Both the position numbers and the translations under genes were made by a program. Below are positions 1-7,650 of a DNA stretch of 16,070 bases, one piece after another. How positions within the stretch are numbered: position 1 is the stretch's first letter; each line of letters starts with the position of its first letter. The stretch is from contig JARFQH010000306.1 in the NCBI GenBank assembly GCA_029287875.1, positions 1-16,070 of the forward strand, given 5' to 3'. The notes beneath the pieces were generated by a model. The model was not told the origin of the DNA. It did no database searches and saw only the letters and a list, made by a program, of their open reading frames with translations. Source of the DNA: Desulfobacteraceae bacterium. Lineage in GTDB: Bacteria > Desulfobacterota > Desulfobacteria > Desulfobacterales > SG8-13.

Positions 1-1
1 T

Positions 2-77
2 TGGAGCCACCTTGCGGAATCGAACCGCAGACCTACGCATTACGAGTGCGTTGCTCTACCAGCTGAGCTAAGGTGGC
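2..77 (-). tRNA. tRNA-Thr (anticodon CGT)
   Basis: Read on the minus strand, this is a full cloverleaf. The 7-bp acceptor arm begins GCCACC and closes on GGTGGC, followed by discriminator T and an encoded CCA at 2-4. The D arm has the usual AGCTCAGCTGGTAGAGC form, and the T arm contains GGTTCGATTCC. The anticodon stem ACGCA/TGCGT holds the loop CTCGTAA, giving anticodon CGT at 42-44, which reads the threonine codon ACG. Length is 76 nt including CCA. It points away from mfd, and the inverted repeat at 94-201 lies directly upstream of its 5' end. I see no obvious -10/-35 pair there, so its promoter is unresolved. Identity is very secure from the anticodon and fold. Confidence 0.97.
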
Positions 78-93
78 GTTTTGCCGGCACCGC

Positions 94-201
94 GTAAGCG
101 TTCACAGGGCACCGCATCTGCTTTGTTGTCGGGCACTTGAAGTACAAAAGTACGTCTGCGCGCCCGACGCCTTGCATCTGCGGCACCCTGTAAACGCTTA
201 C
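94..201. repeat. Large nested inverted repeat between tRNA-Thr and mfd
   Basis: The outer arms 94-109 and 186-201 (GTAAGCGTTCACAGGG against CCCTGTAAACGCTTAC) pair over 16 bp with one mismatch. Pairing continues inward with interruptions to about 121/174. An inner stem GTCGGGC (128-134) pairs perfectly with GCCCGAC (162-168). At the centre GTAC-AAAA-GTAC (142-153) forms a tetraloop hairpin. The whole 108-nt segment is thus a nested palindrome, like a repetitive extragenic palindrome or small non-autonomous element. No coding capacity is seen. Function is unknown; it could separate the divergent tRNA and mfd transcription units. Confidence 0.75.
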
Positions 202-235
202 AATTAGATGGGTTGAAGCGCATCGGACTTTGCAA

Positions 236-251
236 CCCTGTGAACGGTTAC
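236..251. repeat. Extra partial copy of the inverted-repeat arm
   Basis: CCCTGTGAACGGTTAC matches 14 of 16 bases of the right arm of the preceding palindrome (186-201). It lies 34 nt further on in the same orientation. This suggests that the repeat element, or a second decayed copy of it, extends into the mfd leader. The rest of 202-338 shows only a 6-bp hairpin, CGGCCC 288-293 with GGGCCG 305-310. An in-frame open stretch upstream of mfd from TTG 213 covers this repeat DNA and is unlikely to be translated. Confidence 0.55.
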
Positions 252-338
252 GGTACCTCTGCCAGCAACCGGTGTGGTGCCGAAGGTCGGCCCTCTCTGC
301 CGGCGGGCCGTAAAAATAAGGGATTAGATACGTTTTTT

Positions 339-3300
339 ATGACACAAAATCAAGATAAAATGTCTGTGCAGGAATTGATCGAGCGACTTCCGGGCCGCAG
401 TACCGGCATCGACTGCACCGGGCTGACCGGTGCGAGTACCGCATATCTGGTATCCCGGCTGCGGGCAAAGTTGGAAATGCCTATTTTTCTTGTAACGAGT
501 TCACAGAAGGCGATCGACAGCCTGGCAGAAGACCTGCACTTTTTCTTGCCGCCGTCTGCGGTGCCGGCGTCGATATTTCCGGCTTACAACCTTTCACCGT
601 TCAAGTTCATTGCCTACCACAACGAGACGGCTGCCAGGCGTATCGAGACTCTGTACCGACTGGTGGCCGTCGATGCTCCGCCGTTGGTCATTACGTCCAT
701 CGAAGCCCTGCTGCAAAAAGTTATTCCCCGCCAGGAACTCGTCAATTTTGCTGAACTGATTATGGCGGGAGAAGGTTGCGAACGCGATTGGCTGGTCGAA
801 AAGCTCGTTGCCGGAGGGTATAACCGGACCGCCATCGTCGAAGAACCGGGCGATTTTTGCGTGCGCGGTATGATTCTGGATGTCTTTAGCCCTGGCTACC
901 CGGAGCCGGTGAGAATCGAATTCTTCGGCGACACGGTCGAAACCATCCGGGTTTTTTCGGCCGCGACCCAGAGAAAAATAAGAGAGCTGCCGGAAGCGGT
1001 CATTTTGCCCGCCAGAGAGGCGATCCTGCAGGCCGAGAACCGCGTGGCGGTGATAGCCCGCGTCCGTCAGGAAGCGGCCAAACTCGAAATGCCGGTCACA
1101 CGCGTGCGAAAAATAGTCGACCGCATCAAACACGAAGGGGTCTTTCCCGGGGCCGAGGGACTGCTGCCGTTGATCTTTCCTGAATTGAGCTCGCTGTTCG
1201 ATTATGCCCCGCCGGGCGCGCTCTTCGTTCTTGCGGATACCGAAGACCTGGAACGTCAGGCCATTGGAACCCTGGAACGGGCGCGCAACAACACCCTCGA
1301 AGCCAAAAACAGCGGGCGTCTGTGCGTGGACTCCGAGCAGATGTTCCTTTCATGGGAGCAGACGCAGCAGATGCTGGACCTGAGAAAGCCGTTGCGTCTC
1401 AGGATGTTTCCCGTTCTGGGAAAGGGCCCGCCAGGTCCGGAAGCCCTTCCGATCGGCCGGTTTACGGTCACGGAAAACTCCGCACTGCAGGCCGAACTCA
1501 AGCATCAGGAGGTGAAAGAAGACTTGTTTGCCCCCCTGGTCGACTGGATCGAGGACAAGCGGCAGACTGGCAGCCGGACGCTGATCGTCTGCCGTTCCAA
1601 GTCGCGCGGCGAACGGTTGCAATCAATCCTCATCCCCTACGGCGTCAAAGCCAAATTTGCCGAATCACCGGCCGAGACCGCAGGGGGCAAGGAGACACTC
1701 TTTACGGTCCTCGGCCGAATTTCCGGCGGGTTTGCCTGGCCGGATGAGCAGTTGGCCGTCATCACCGAGGAGGAGATTTTCGGATCGCGCCGCCGACGCC
1801 GGGTGCAGATCCACCGGCCGCCGCCCGCGGAGCTGATCAACGTCGAGGATCTGAAGCAAGGCGACTTCATCGTGCACACCGACCACGGGATCGGCCGCTA
1901 CGGGGGTCTTGTCAAATTGAAATTGAACGGGACGACCAATGACTTTCTGCTGATTGCCTACCGGGGCGACGACAAGCTCTACCTGCCGGTGGATCGCATG
2001 AACATGGTTCAGAAGTATCTGGGCGTGGACGGTGTGGTACCGGTGCTCGACAAAATGGGCGGAAAGTCCTGGGCACGGGTTAAGGCCCGGGTTAAAAAAT
2101 CGGCCGAAAAGATGGCCGGAGAACTGCTGAAATTGTACGCGGCCCGCAAGGTGAGCAAAGGTGTGGCGTTCAACCTTTTCGAAGACGAACTGCGGGAATT
2201 CGAAACCGGATTCACCTTCGAGGAAACCGCCGACCAGCAAAAGGCGATCAATGACGTCCTCAACGACATGTCCCATCCGGTTCCCATGGACCGACTGGTT
2301 TGCGGCGACGTCGGCTACGGCAAAACCGAAGTGGCCTTGCGGGCGTCATTCATGGCCGTTTACAATGGTAAACAGGTAGCGGTTCTGGTGCCCACAACGG
2401 TCCTTGCCGAACAGCACTTCGCTACTTTTTCAGAGCGTTTCGGACCGTTTCCGGTGCGCATCGCCTGCCTGAGCCGCTTCCGCAGTGCGCGGGAGCAGCG
2501 TGACATCGTGCAGGACCTGAAAGCCGGAAAAATGGACATCGTGATCGGCACCCATCGGCTGTTCTCGAAAGACGTCGCTTTCAAGGACCTCGGCCTGCTG
2601 GTCCTGGATGAAGAGCAGCGTTTCGGGGTCAAGCACAAAGAAAAACTGAAAGCCTTGCGTCGCAACGTCGACGTGCTGACCCTGACCGCCACTCCCATAC
2701 CGCGTACGCTGCATATGTCGCTGATGGGAACCCGCGACATCAGCCTCATTTCGACCCCACCGGAATATCGTCAGGCGATCATCACTTATATTTCCGAGTT
2801 CGACGATGCCGTGGTGACCGAGGCCATCCGCAAGGAACTGCAAAGAAAAGGGCAGATCTTTTTTATCCATAACAATATCGCCAGTATTGACAAAATTGCG
2901 AAGAAAATCAAAGTACTGGTGCCTGAAATCCGGCTCGACGTCGCTCACGGCCGTCTGAGCGAAGACGAACTGGAGCGGATCATGCTACGGTTTTTCTCGC
3001 GCGAGATCGATATGCTCGTCTGCACCACCATTGTCGAGTCCGGCCTCGACATCCCGGCCGCCAATACCATCCTGGTGAACCGGGCCGACAAATTCGGCCT
3101 GGCACAAATGTACCAGCTGCGGGGACGGGTCGGCCGTTCCGAAGATCAGGCCTATGCCTACCTCTTTATTCCCCACGAATCATTGCTCGGCAAAGATGCC
3201 CAGAAGCGTTTGAAGGTTTTGATGGAGCACAGCGACCTGGGCGCGGGTTTCCAGATCGCCATGAGCGATCTGCAGATTCGCGGCGGCGGGACGATTCTGG

Positions 3301-3860
3301 GAGCGTCTCAATCCGGTCACATCGCGGCGGTGGGTTATGAAATGTTCCTGGAGCTCATGGAACATGCGGTTGCTGAAATGAAAGGCGAGCCGGTGCAGGA
3401 GCAGCTGTCGCCCGAGATCAATCTCCAGCTGTCGGCCTTTATTCCGGAATCCTATATCCCCGACATCGACCAGCGGCTTTCCGCCTACCGGCGCTTGTCG
3501 CGGGTAACGGAAGTCGCCGAAATCTCTGATTTCAAGGCCGAGCTGATCGATCGCTACGGTCCCATACCCGAGGAGGCGCTGAACCTCCTGCTGAAAATCA
3601 TGCTGCGGGTTTTCGCCATCAAGGCCGGCGTGAAACGTCTGGATGTTGTCGGCGCCGGTCTCACGATGGTGTTTTCCGAAGCGCATCAGAAAAATCCAGG
3701 TGGTCTGGCAGACCTGGTCATGTCGGCTCCCGACAGGTACAGCCTGACACCGGATTGTGTATTAAAGACACGGCTGCGGGGTCGGGAATCAAAAGGCTTG
3801 CTGGGACAGACGAAAAACATCTTGAAAGAAATCGCGCGGCATGTTAAAAATGAGTTTTAG
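339..3860 (+). CDS. mfd: Transcription-repair coupling factor Mfd
   Basis: Mfd is a cytoplasmic ATP-dependent DNA translocase. It displaces RNA polymerase stalled at lesions and recruits UvrA for nucleotide excision repair. The 1173-residue product (E. coli Mfd is 1148) shows the family layout. A UvrB-like N-terminal module occupies roughly residues 1-340. The RNA-polymerase interacting domain begins near 505 (GDFIVHTDHGIGRYGG). The RecG-like translocase has Walker A GDVGYGKT at 656-663, DEEQ at 757-760, motif III TLTATPIPRT and motif VI RGRVGR at 928-933. A C-terminal TRCF domain follows. The frame stays open upstream to TTG 213, but that part crosses repeat DNA. I chose ATG 339 because the Mfd-like sequence begins just after it; ATG 360 is an alternative. 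The ribosome site is weak (AAGGG about 16 nt upstream). The gene looks intact, and a 131-nt gap precedes the next gene. Confidence 0.97.
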   Translation: MTQNQDKMSVQELIERLPGRSTGIDCTGLTGASTAYLVSRLRAKLEMPIFLVTSSQKAIDSLAEDLHFFLPPSAVPASIFPAYNLSPFKFIAYHNETAARRIETLYRLVAVDAPPLVITSIEALLQKVIPRQELVNFAELIMAGEGCERDWLVEKLVAGGYNRTAIVEEPGDFCVRGMILDVFSPGYPEPVRIEFFGDTVETIRVFSAATQRKIRELPEAVILPAREAILQAENRVAVIARVRQEAAKLEMPVTRVRKIVDRIKHEGVFPGAEGLLPLIFPELSSLFDYAPPGALFVLADTEDLERQAIGTLERARNNTLEAKNSGRLCVDSEQMFLSWEQTQQMLDLRKPLRLRMFPVLGKGPPGPEALPIGRFTVTENSALQAELKHQEVKEDLFAPLVDWIEDKRQTGSRTLIVCRSKSRGERLQSILIPYGVKAKFAESPAETAGGKETLFTVLGRISGGFAWPDEQLAVITEEEIFGSRRRRRVQIHRPPPAELINVEDLKQGDFIVHTDHGIGRYGGLVKLKLNGTTNDFLLIAYRGDDKLYLPVDRMNMVQKYLGVDGVVPVLDKMGGKSWARVKARVKKSAEKMAGELLKLYAARKVSKGVAFNLFEDELREFETGFTFEETADQQKAINDVLNDMSHPVPMDRLVCGDVGYGKTEVALRASFMAVYNGKQVAVLVPTTVLAEQHFATFSERFGPFPVRIACLSRFRSAREQRDIVQDLKAGKMDIVIGTHRLFSKDVAFKDLGLLVLDEEQRFGVKHKEKLKALRRNVDVLTLTATPIPRTLHMSLMGTRDISLISTPPEYRQAIITYISEFDDAVVTEAIRKELQRKGQIFFIHNNIASIDKIAKKIKVLVPEIRLDVAHGRLSEDELERIMLRFFSREIDMLVCTTIVESGLDIPAANTILVNRADKFGLAQMYQLRGRVGRSEDQAYAYLFIPHESLLGKDAQKRLKVLMEHSDLGAGFQIAMSDLQIRGGGTILGASQSGHIAAVGYEMFLELMEHAVAEMKGEPVQEQLSPEINLQLSAFIPESYIPDIDQRLSAYRRLSRVTEVAEISDFKAELIDRYGPIPEEALNLLLKIMLRVFAIKAGVKRLDVVGAGLTMVFSEAHQKNPGGLADLVMSAPDRYSLTPDCVLKTRLRGRESKGLLGQTKNILKEIARHVKNEF

Positions 3861-3991
3861 ATTTATGATGTTATTTCAGTACGTTTTAAAACCAATAATT
3901 TCCGTGTGCCCATAGGCGTTGCGCAGCGTCGACGATTATCGGCTGCGTGACCGGCAGGCGGCATATCGACCTTTACAGGCCCGTGAACAAC

Positions 3992-4678
3992 ATGCTGAGA
4001 GGCTGTTTCTATTGGGGTGCCGCAGCCGTTGTCTTCGCTCTCATAGGATGTTCGGGACACGACACCGGTACCGGTGATGAATATCTGATCCGGATCGGCG
4101 AGCGTGTGGTGACCGTGGCTGATTTCAACCGCGCTTTTGAGATTGCCAAAACTGCTTACAGCCACAATAGTCTGCAGAACCCGGAGGACACCAAGGACGC
4201 CCAGCTCAGGCTCTTGAATCAGATGACCGAAGAACTGGTCCTACTTCAACGGGCTGGTGAATTGGGCATCGGCGTTTCGGACGAGGAGTTGGAAAAGGCT
4301 ATTGAAAAAATCAGAGCGGATTTTCCGGACGACGCTTTCGAACAAACGCTTCTCGAATATGCGGTTTCCTACAAATCCTGGAAAAGCGGCCTGAAGACGC
4401 GGCTGTTGATGGAAAAACTGGTTCAGCAAGAGTTGAAGGACGAGACCGTCATCCAACCCGATGAGGTTGCAAAATTTTACGAGGAGAACTACAATAACGA
4501 TGCGACGCAATCGGGCGATACGCGAAACCCGGCGGCGGTCGAGGAAATCATCGTGAAGCAACTGCGCCGGGTTAAGATTGAAAACGCGTACCGTAACTGG
4601 ATCGAAAACCTTCGGAAGCGTTACACGATCGACATCAACAAAGACCAGTGGAACAAGATCCTCGCCGCACCAAGCTGA
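3992..4678 (+). CDS. SurA_N-type periplasmic chaperone-like lipoprotein
   Basis: The predicted product of 228 residues begins with a lipoprotein signal: a hydrophobic stretch (AAAVVFALIGC) ending in lipobox L17-I18-G19-C20. Ser follows the Cys, so outer-membrane rather than inner-membrane retention is expected. The mature part is helical and charged, and resembles the N-terminal chaperone domain of SurA/PrsA-type proteins (LNQMTEELVLLQRAGELGIGVSDEELEKAI pattern). No parvulin domain is present. It probably helps fold or escort outer-membrane or secreted proteins; the client is unknown. The frame also opens at GTG 3947 and GTG 3983, but ATG 3992 puts the signal peptide at the N terminus, so I prefer it. 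It sits just before a second SurA-like gene, which supports an envelope-folding role. Confidence 0.72.
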   Translation: MLRGCFYWGAAAVVFALIGCSGHDTGTGDEYLIRIGERVVTVADFNRAFEIAKTAYSHNSLQNPEDTKDAQLRLLNQMTEELVLLQRAGELGIGVSDEELEKAIEKIRADFPDDAFEQTLLEYAVSYKSWKSGLKTRLLMEKLVQQELKDETVIQPDEVAKFYEENYNNDATQSGDTRNPAAVEEIIVKQLRRVKIENAYRNWIENLRKRYTIDINKDQWNKILAAPS

Positions 4679-4903
4679 TGGTGCGCAATTGCGGCGGTCA
4701 ATGAAGATCGAGTGTGTTTTCGCAGCGCCCGTTTGCTGCCGGGAGGTCCCGATCGCGATCCGCGCGGATGAATTGCCGTAAAGTGTCATGACCGAGCCGG
4801 GCGGGTTGGCGGCAGAAGACCGGGCGACGGAGCGCTCATCAGTGCTCGAGACCGCAACCCGCCAGTGTTGACTTATTATTCACCAGAGACAGATTCAGCA
4901 AAC
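4679..4903. other. Non-coding gap with overlapping palindromes
   Basis: These 225 bases separate the SurA_N lipoprotein gene from surA and hold no convincing gene. Two perfect 10-nt palindromes overlap: GATCGCGATC at 4751-4760 and TCCGCGCGGA at 4759-4768, just after the small hairpin GGGA-GG-TCCC (4741-4750). There is no T-run, so this is not an intrinsic terminator. TTGACT at 4868 resembles a -35 box but lacks a good -10 partner at the right spacing. A promoter for surA may lie here but cannot be assigned. Confidence 0.4.
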
Positions 4904-5926
4904 ATGTGTTTTTATCGGCTCAAAGTTCGCCCGTTATTACCCGGCCTCGGCCGCCTTACAACGCTCGTGATCGGGCTCGCTCTGATCACCCTTTTGCTTC
5001 TGCCCACGGCTGTCGGATTCGCGGAGGTCGTTGATCGGATTGTCGCAATCGTCAATGACGAGGTTATATCGCTTTACGAATTAAACCAGGCGACGCAGCC
5101 GTATATCGAACAAGTTCGGAATTCCCAGTATCCTGAGGATGTCGAGCGGCAGTTGATGTTCGAGGTGCGGGGTAAAATCTTGAACGAGATGATCAACGAG
5201 AAGCTTGCCGATCAGGAGTTGAAGCGCCAGAACATTTCGGTCAGCGATAAGGAGGTCGACAACGCCATCGAGCGGATCAAAGAATCACGCACCATTACCG
5301 ATGAAGAGCTGCGCAAGGCCCTGGTCACTGAGGGAATAACCTACGAGGAATATCGCCAGCAGACCAAGCAACAGATCTTGCGGGCCAAACTCGTCAACCG
5401 GGAGGTGCGGTCGAAGATCGTCATAACCGACCAAGATATCAAAGAATACTATGAGCAGCACGCAGAAGAATATGCCTACGAAAAGAAATATCACCTGCGC
5501 AATTTTTATATCCGTCTTTCTGCCTTTGCCACCGATGCCGACCGGCAGGAGGCATTGCGTAAAATGGAGACTGTTCGGGCGGAGTTGAAAGCGGGCAAGC
5601 CCATTGACGAGGTGACCAAGGGTGCGTTTCAGCCAGATGCTCTGGTCGAGAGCGACGATATGGGGCTATTCAAACTAGAGGATCTTTCCGCGCAACTAAG
5701 AGAAACCATCCGGGACATGAAACCCGGGGATATTACGCCTGTAATTGAAGCACCCTTCGGCTATCAAATACTGATGGTGGAGGAGGTCGTTGATACGGCT
5801 GGGAAGACACAGACCGATGCCGCAGCGGAAATCGAAGACAAACTTTTTAACCAGATTGTCGATCAAAAATACCAATCCTGGTTGCAGGACCTAAAGGACC
5901 GTGCCCACATTAAAATCATCAACTGA
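4904..5926 (+). CDS. SurA-like periplasmic chaperone with one degenerate parvulin domain
   Basis: SurA-family proteins escort outer-membrane proteins across the periplasm; some also isomerise prolyl bonds. The 340-residue product from ATG 4904 has a long hydrophobic signal (TTLVIGLALITLLLLPTAVGFA) with likely cleavage before EVVDRIVAIVNDEVIS, the typical SurA mature N terminus. A helical chaperone domain follows (about 45-185), then a single parvulin-like domain (about 195-295). E. coli SurA has two parvulin domains. Two histidines conserved in active parvulins appear replaced: HLRNFYI puts Asn200 where family members have His, and FGYQIL puts Gln288 where they have His. The protein may therefore act as a chaperone without isomerase activity. 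An in-frame GTG at 4865 would add 13 residues before the signal and is less likely. The gene follows a related lipoprotein and precedes rodZ. Confidence 0.88.
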   Translation: MCFYRLKVRPLLPGLGRLTTLVIGLALITLLLLPTAVGFAEVVDRIVAIVNDEVISLYELNQATQPYIEQVRNSQYPEDVERQLMFEVRGKILNEMINEKLADQELKRQNISVSDKEVDNAIERIKESRTITDEELRKALVTEGITYEEYRQQTKQQILRAKLVNREVRSKIVITDQDIKEYYEQHAEEYAYEKKYHLRNFYIRLSAFATDADRQEALRKMETVRAELKAGKPIDEVTKGAFQPDALVESDDMGLFKLEDLSAQLRETIRDMKPGDITPVIEAPFGYQILMVEEVVDTAGKTQTDAAAEIEDKLFNQIVDQKYQSWLQDLKDRAHIKIIN

Positions 5927-5990
5927 TGTGCCCGCTGGGGATGTCGAACACCAAACGAGCCGGCACGAGGCAGGAAACGGACACGCAAAG

Positions 5991-6842
5991 ATGACAGCTG
6001 AATCCGAGAAGACAGCACTTTCCTTCGGGCGCTACCTTCAATCGATCCGGGTCGAAAAAGGGATAAGTCTCAAGGCCGTTTCGCAGGAAACCCGAATCAG
6101 GCTGGAAACGCTGCATTACATCGAAGCGGAAGACCACCAGCACCTTCCGGACGAGGTATATGTCAAGGGCTTCTTGAGGGCCTACGCCAAGGCTATCGGG
6201 GCGGACGGCGATGAAGCCGTTCAGCATTACATCTCCCGCCTGGCGGTAAAGCGAAAGATCGCTCTATCCGAAGCCGCCCTGTATCGAACAGGCGGGGCCT
6301 TCTGGCGGCGTCTGTTATTGTCTATAGCTGCCGTGATTTGTCTTATTGCCGCGACGCTTTACGCCGTTTCGGCATGGCGCGAGCACCATATGCCGAAAGA
6401 GGCGGTTTCAACGGAAATGGCCGAACCGCCGACGACGGAACCGGCGATTGAAAAGCCGGATGCGCTTTCAACAACTCCGGCGGAAGAGAAGGCGGTCCCG
6501 GCTCCGGCGACTGAAGCGTCGACCGAACCGTCGATGGATTCGGCAGATGATAAAGAGGTTTCTACCTCTGAGGCTTCAACCGGATCTGCGCCGCCGCCGG
6601 TAATCGCCGAGAAATATCGACTGTCGATCGACACCATCGAAGAAACCTGGCTGAAGATTATCGTCGACGACCAGCAGTCCAAGCAATACCGACTTAATCC
6701 GGGCGACCACATCGAGCTGGAAGGCTCCAGGAATTTCAATCTCCTTATCGGAAATGCGGGCGGCATCAGACTCGAGCTGAACGGCAAGGCAGTGGCACTG
6801 TCGGGTAAGAGCGGTCAGGTCGTTAATCTTCAACTCCCATGA
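5991..6842 (+). CDS. rodZ: RodZ-like cell-shape protein (HTH, one TM, DUF4115)
   Basis: RodZ links the MreB cytoskeleton to the elongation machinery at the inner membrane. The 283-residue product shows the full family order. An Xre-type helix-turn-helix lies at about residues 11-80 (SFGRYLQSIRVEKGISLKAVSQ, then IRLETLHYIEAED and LPDEVYVKGFLRAYAKAIG). One transmembrane helix follows at about 106-127 (LLLSIAAVICLIAATLYAVSAW). Next is a low-complexity periplasmic linker rich in Pro, Ala, Glu, Ser and Thr, and a C-terminal DUF4115 beta domain (TWLKIIVDD, YRLNPGDHIEL). ATG 5991 gives the usual N terminus. In-frame GTGs at 5901 and 5928 would add up to 30 residues unlike the family, and 5901 would overlap surA. 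recO starts 7 nt after the stop, so the two are probably co-transcribed. The HTH is usually not a DNA-binding regulator in this family. Confidence 0.9.
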   Translation: MTAESEKTALSFGRYLQSIRVEKGISLKAVSQETRIRLETLHYIEAEDHQHLPDEVYVKGFLRAYAKAIGADGDEAVQHYISRLAVKRKIALSEAALYRTGGAFWRRLLLSIAAVICLIAATLYAVSAWREHHMPKEAVSTEMAEPPTTEPAIEKPDALSTTPAEEKAVPAPATEASTEPSMDSADDKEVSTSEASTGSAPPPVIAEKYRLSIDTIEETWLKIIVDDQQSKQYRLNPGDHIELEGSRNFNLLIGNAGGIRLELNGKAVALSGKSGQVVNLQLP

Positions 6843-6849
6843 AAACGGC

Positions 6850-7617
6850 ATGTCGAGCTTGTCTACTCCCGCCATCATTCTGCGACGGATCGAGTATGGT
6901 GATTTCGATCTTATCTTGTCTTTCCTGACATTGGAAAAAGGCAAGCTCTCCGCGATTGCCAAGTCCGCTAGAAAGAGCACCAAGCGCTTCGGGGGCATAC
7001 TGGAACTCTTTGCGGCGCTCGACATCCTCTGCAGTTCGGGACGGCGCAGCGGTTTGCCGGTTTTGCAGGAAGCGGCTCTAAAGCAGCCGTTTGCCGCCAT
7101 TCGGGCATCGATCATTTGCACGGCCTATGCGAGCTACTGGGCCGAGCTGATTGACGGGTGGTCGGAAGAAGGACAGAGACAACCCGATCTCTATGAATTG
7201 CTCCTGCATGTGCTCAACGAGCTCGATTTGGGGCGGACACCGGCTGATGTTCTGAGTATTCTCTTCCAGATTCGGTTTCTGGTGCTCTCCGGGCATGGTC
7301 CGATCCTGCGGGGGTGCAGCAGGTGCAAACGCGACATTGATCGGATCGAGGGCGGAACACTGTTTTTCGATCTGTCCCGTGGCGGGGTGGTATGCGGGCG
7401 CTGCGCGGCGGGGGGATCGGGAAGGCTGACCCTTTCCAGGGGTACGCTCAAACAGCTGCAGTGGCTTGAAAGCGGTGATTTGTCAAGGGTCGGACGTCTT
7501 CGATTTTCGCCGCCGGCGATCGTGGAAAGCCTCAAGGTCCTGGAAGCTTTCGTTCCATACCAGCTGGGCCGTGAGCCCCGCAGCCTGACGTTCCTGCGGC
7601 AGGTTAGAAATCCATAA
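6850..7617 (+). CDS. recO: DNA repair protein RecO
   Basis: RecO works with RecR (and RecF) to load RecA on SSB-coated single-stranded DNA during gap repair. The 255-residue product has the N-terminal OB-fold pattern (STPAIILRRIEYGDFDLILSFLT and KGKLSAIAKSARKS). A helical middle follows, and then a C-terminal zinc site made by C156-x2-C159 and C182-x2-C185. Length fits the family (about 240-260). The start is ATG 6850, 7 nt after the rodZ stop. No strong Shine-Dalgarno is visible, which suggests translational coupling with rodZ. The neighbours mfd and ligA share the DNA-repair theme but lie in other parts of the cluster. The gene appears intact, with both Cys pairs present. Confidence 0.95.
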   Translation: MSSLSTPAIILRRIEYGDFDLILSFLTLEKGKLSAIAKSARKSTKRFGGILELFAALDILCSSGRRSGLPVLQEAALKQPFAAIRASIICTAYASYWAELIDGWSEEGQRQPDLYELLLHVLNELDLGRTPADVLSILFQIRFLVLSGHGPILRGCSRCKRDIDRIEGGTLFFDLSRGGVVCGRCAAGGSGRLTLSRGTLKQLQWLESGDLSRVGRLRFSPPAIVESLKVLEAFVPYQLGREPRSLTFLRQVRNP

Positions 7618-7650
7618 ACGGTTCATTGAAATCGAGGTCGATGTTCACTG

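Noticed and set aside
213..338. N-terminal extension of Mfd by 42 residues from TTG 213
   Set aside because: It runs across the partial repeat copy and has no Mfd-like sequence or ribosome site; ATG 339 gives the usual length.
5991..6842. A transcriptional regulator, judged from the N-terminal HTH
   Set aside because: The single membrane helix, Pro/Ala/Glu linker and DUF4115 end identify RodZ, a cytoskeletal membrane protein.
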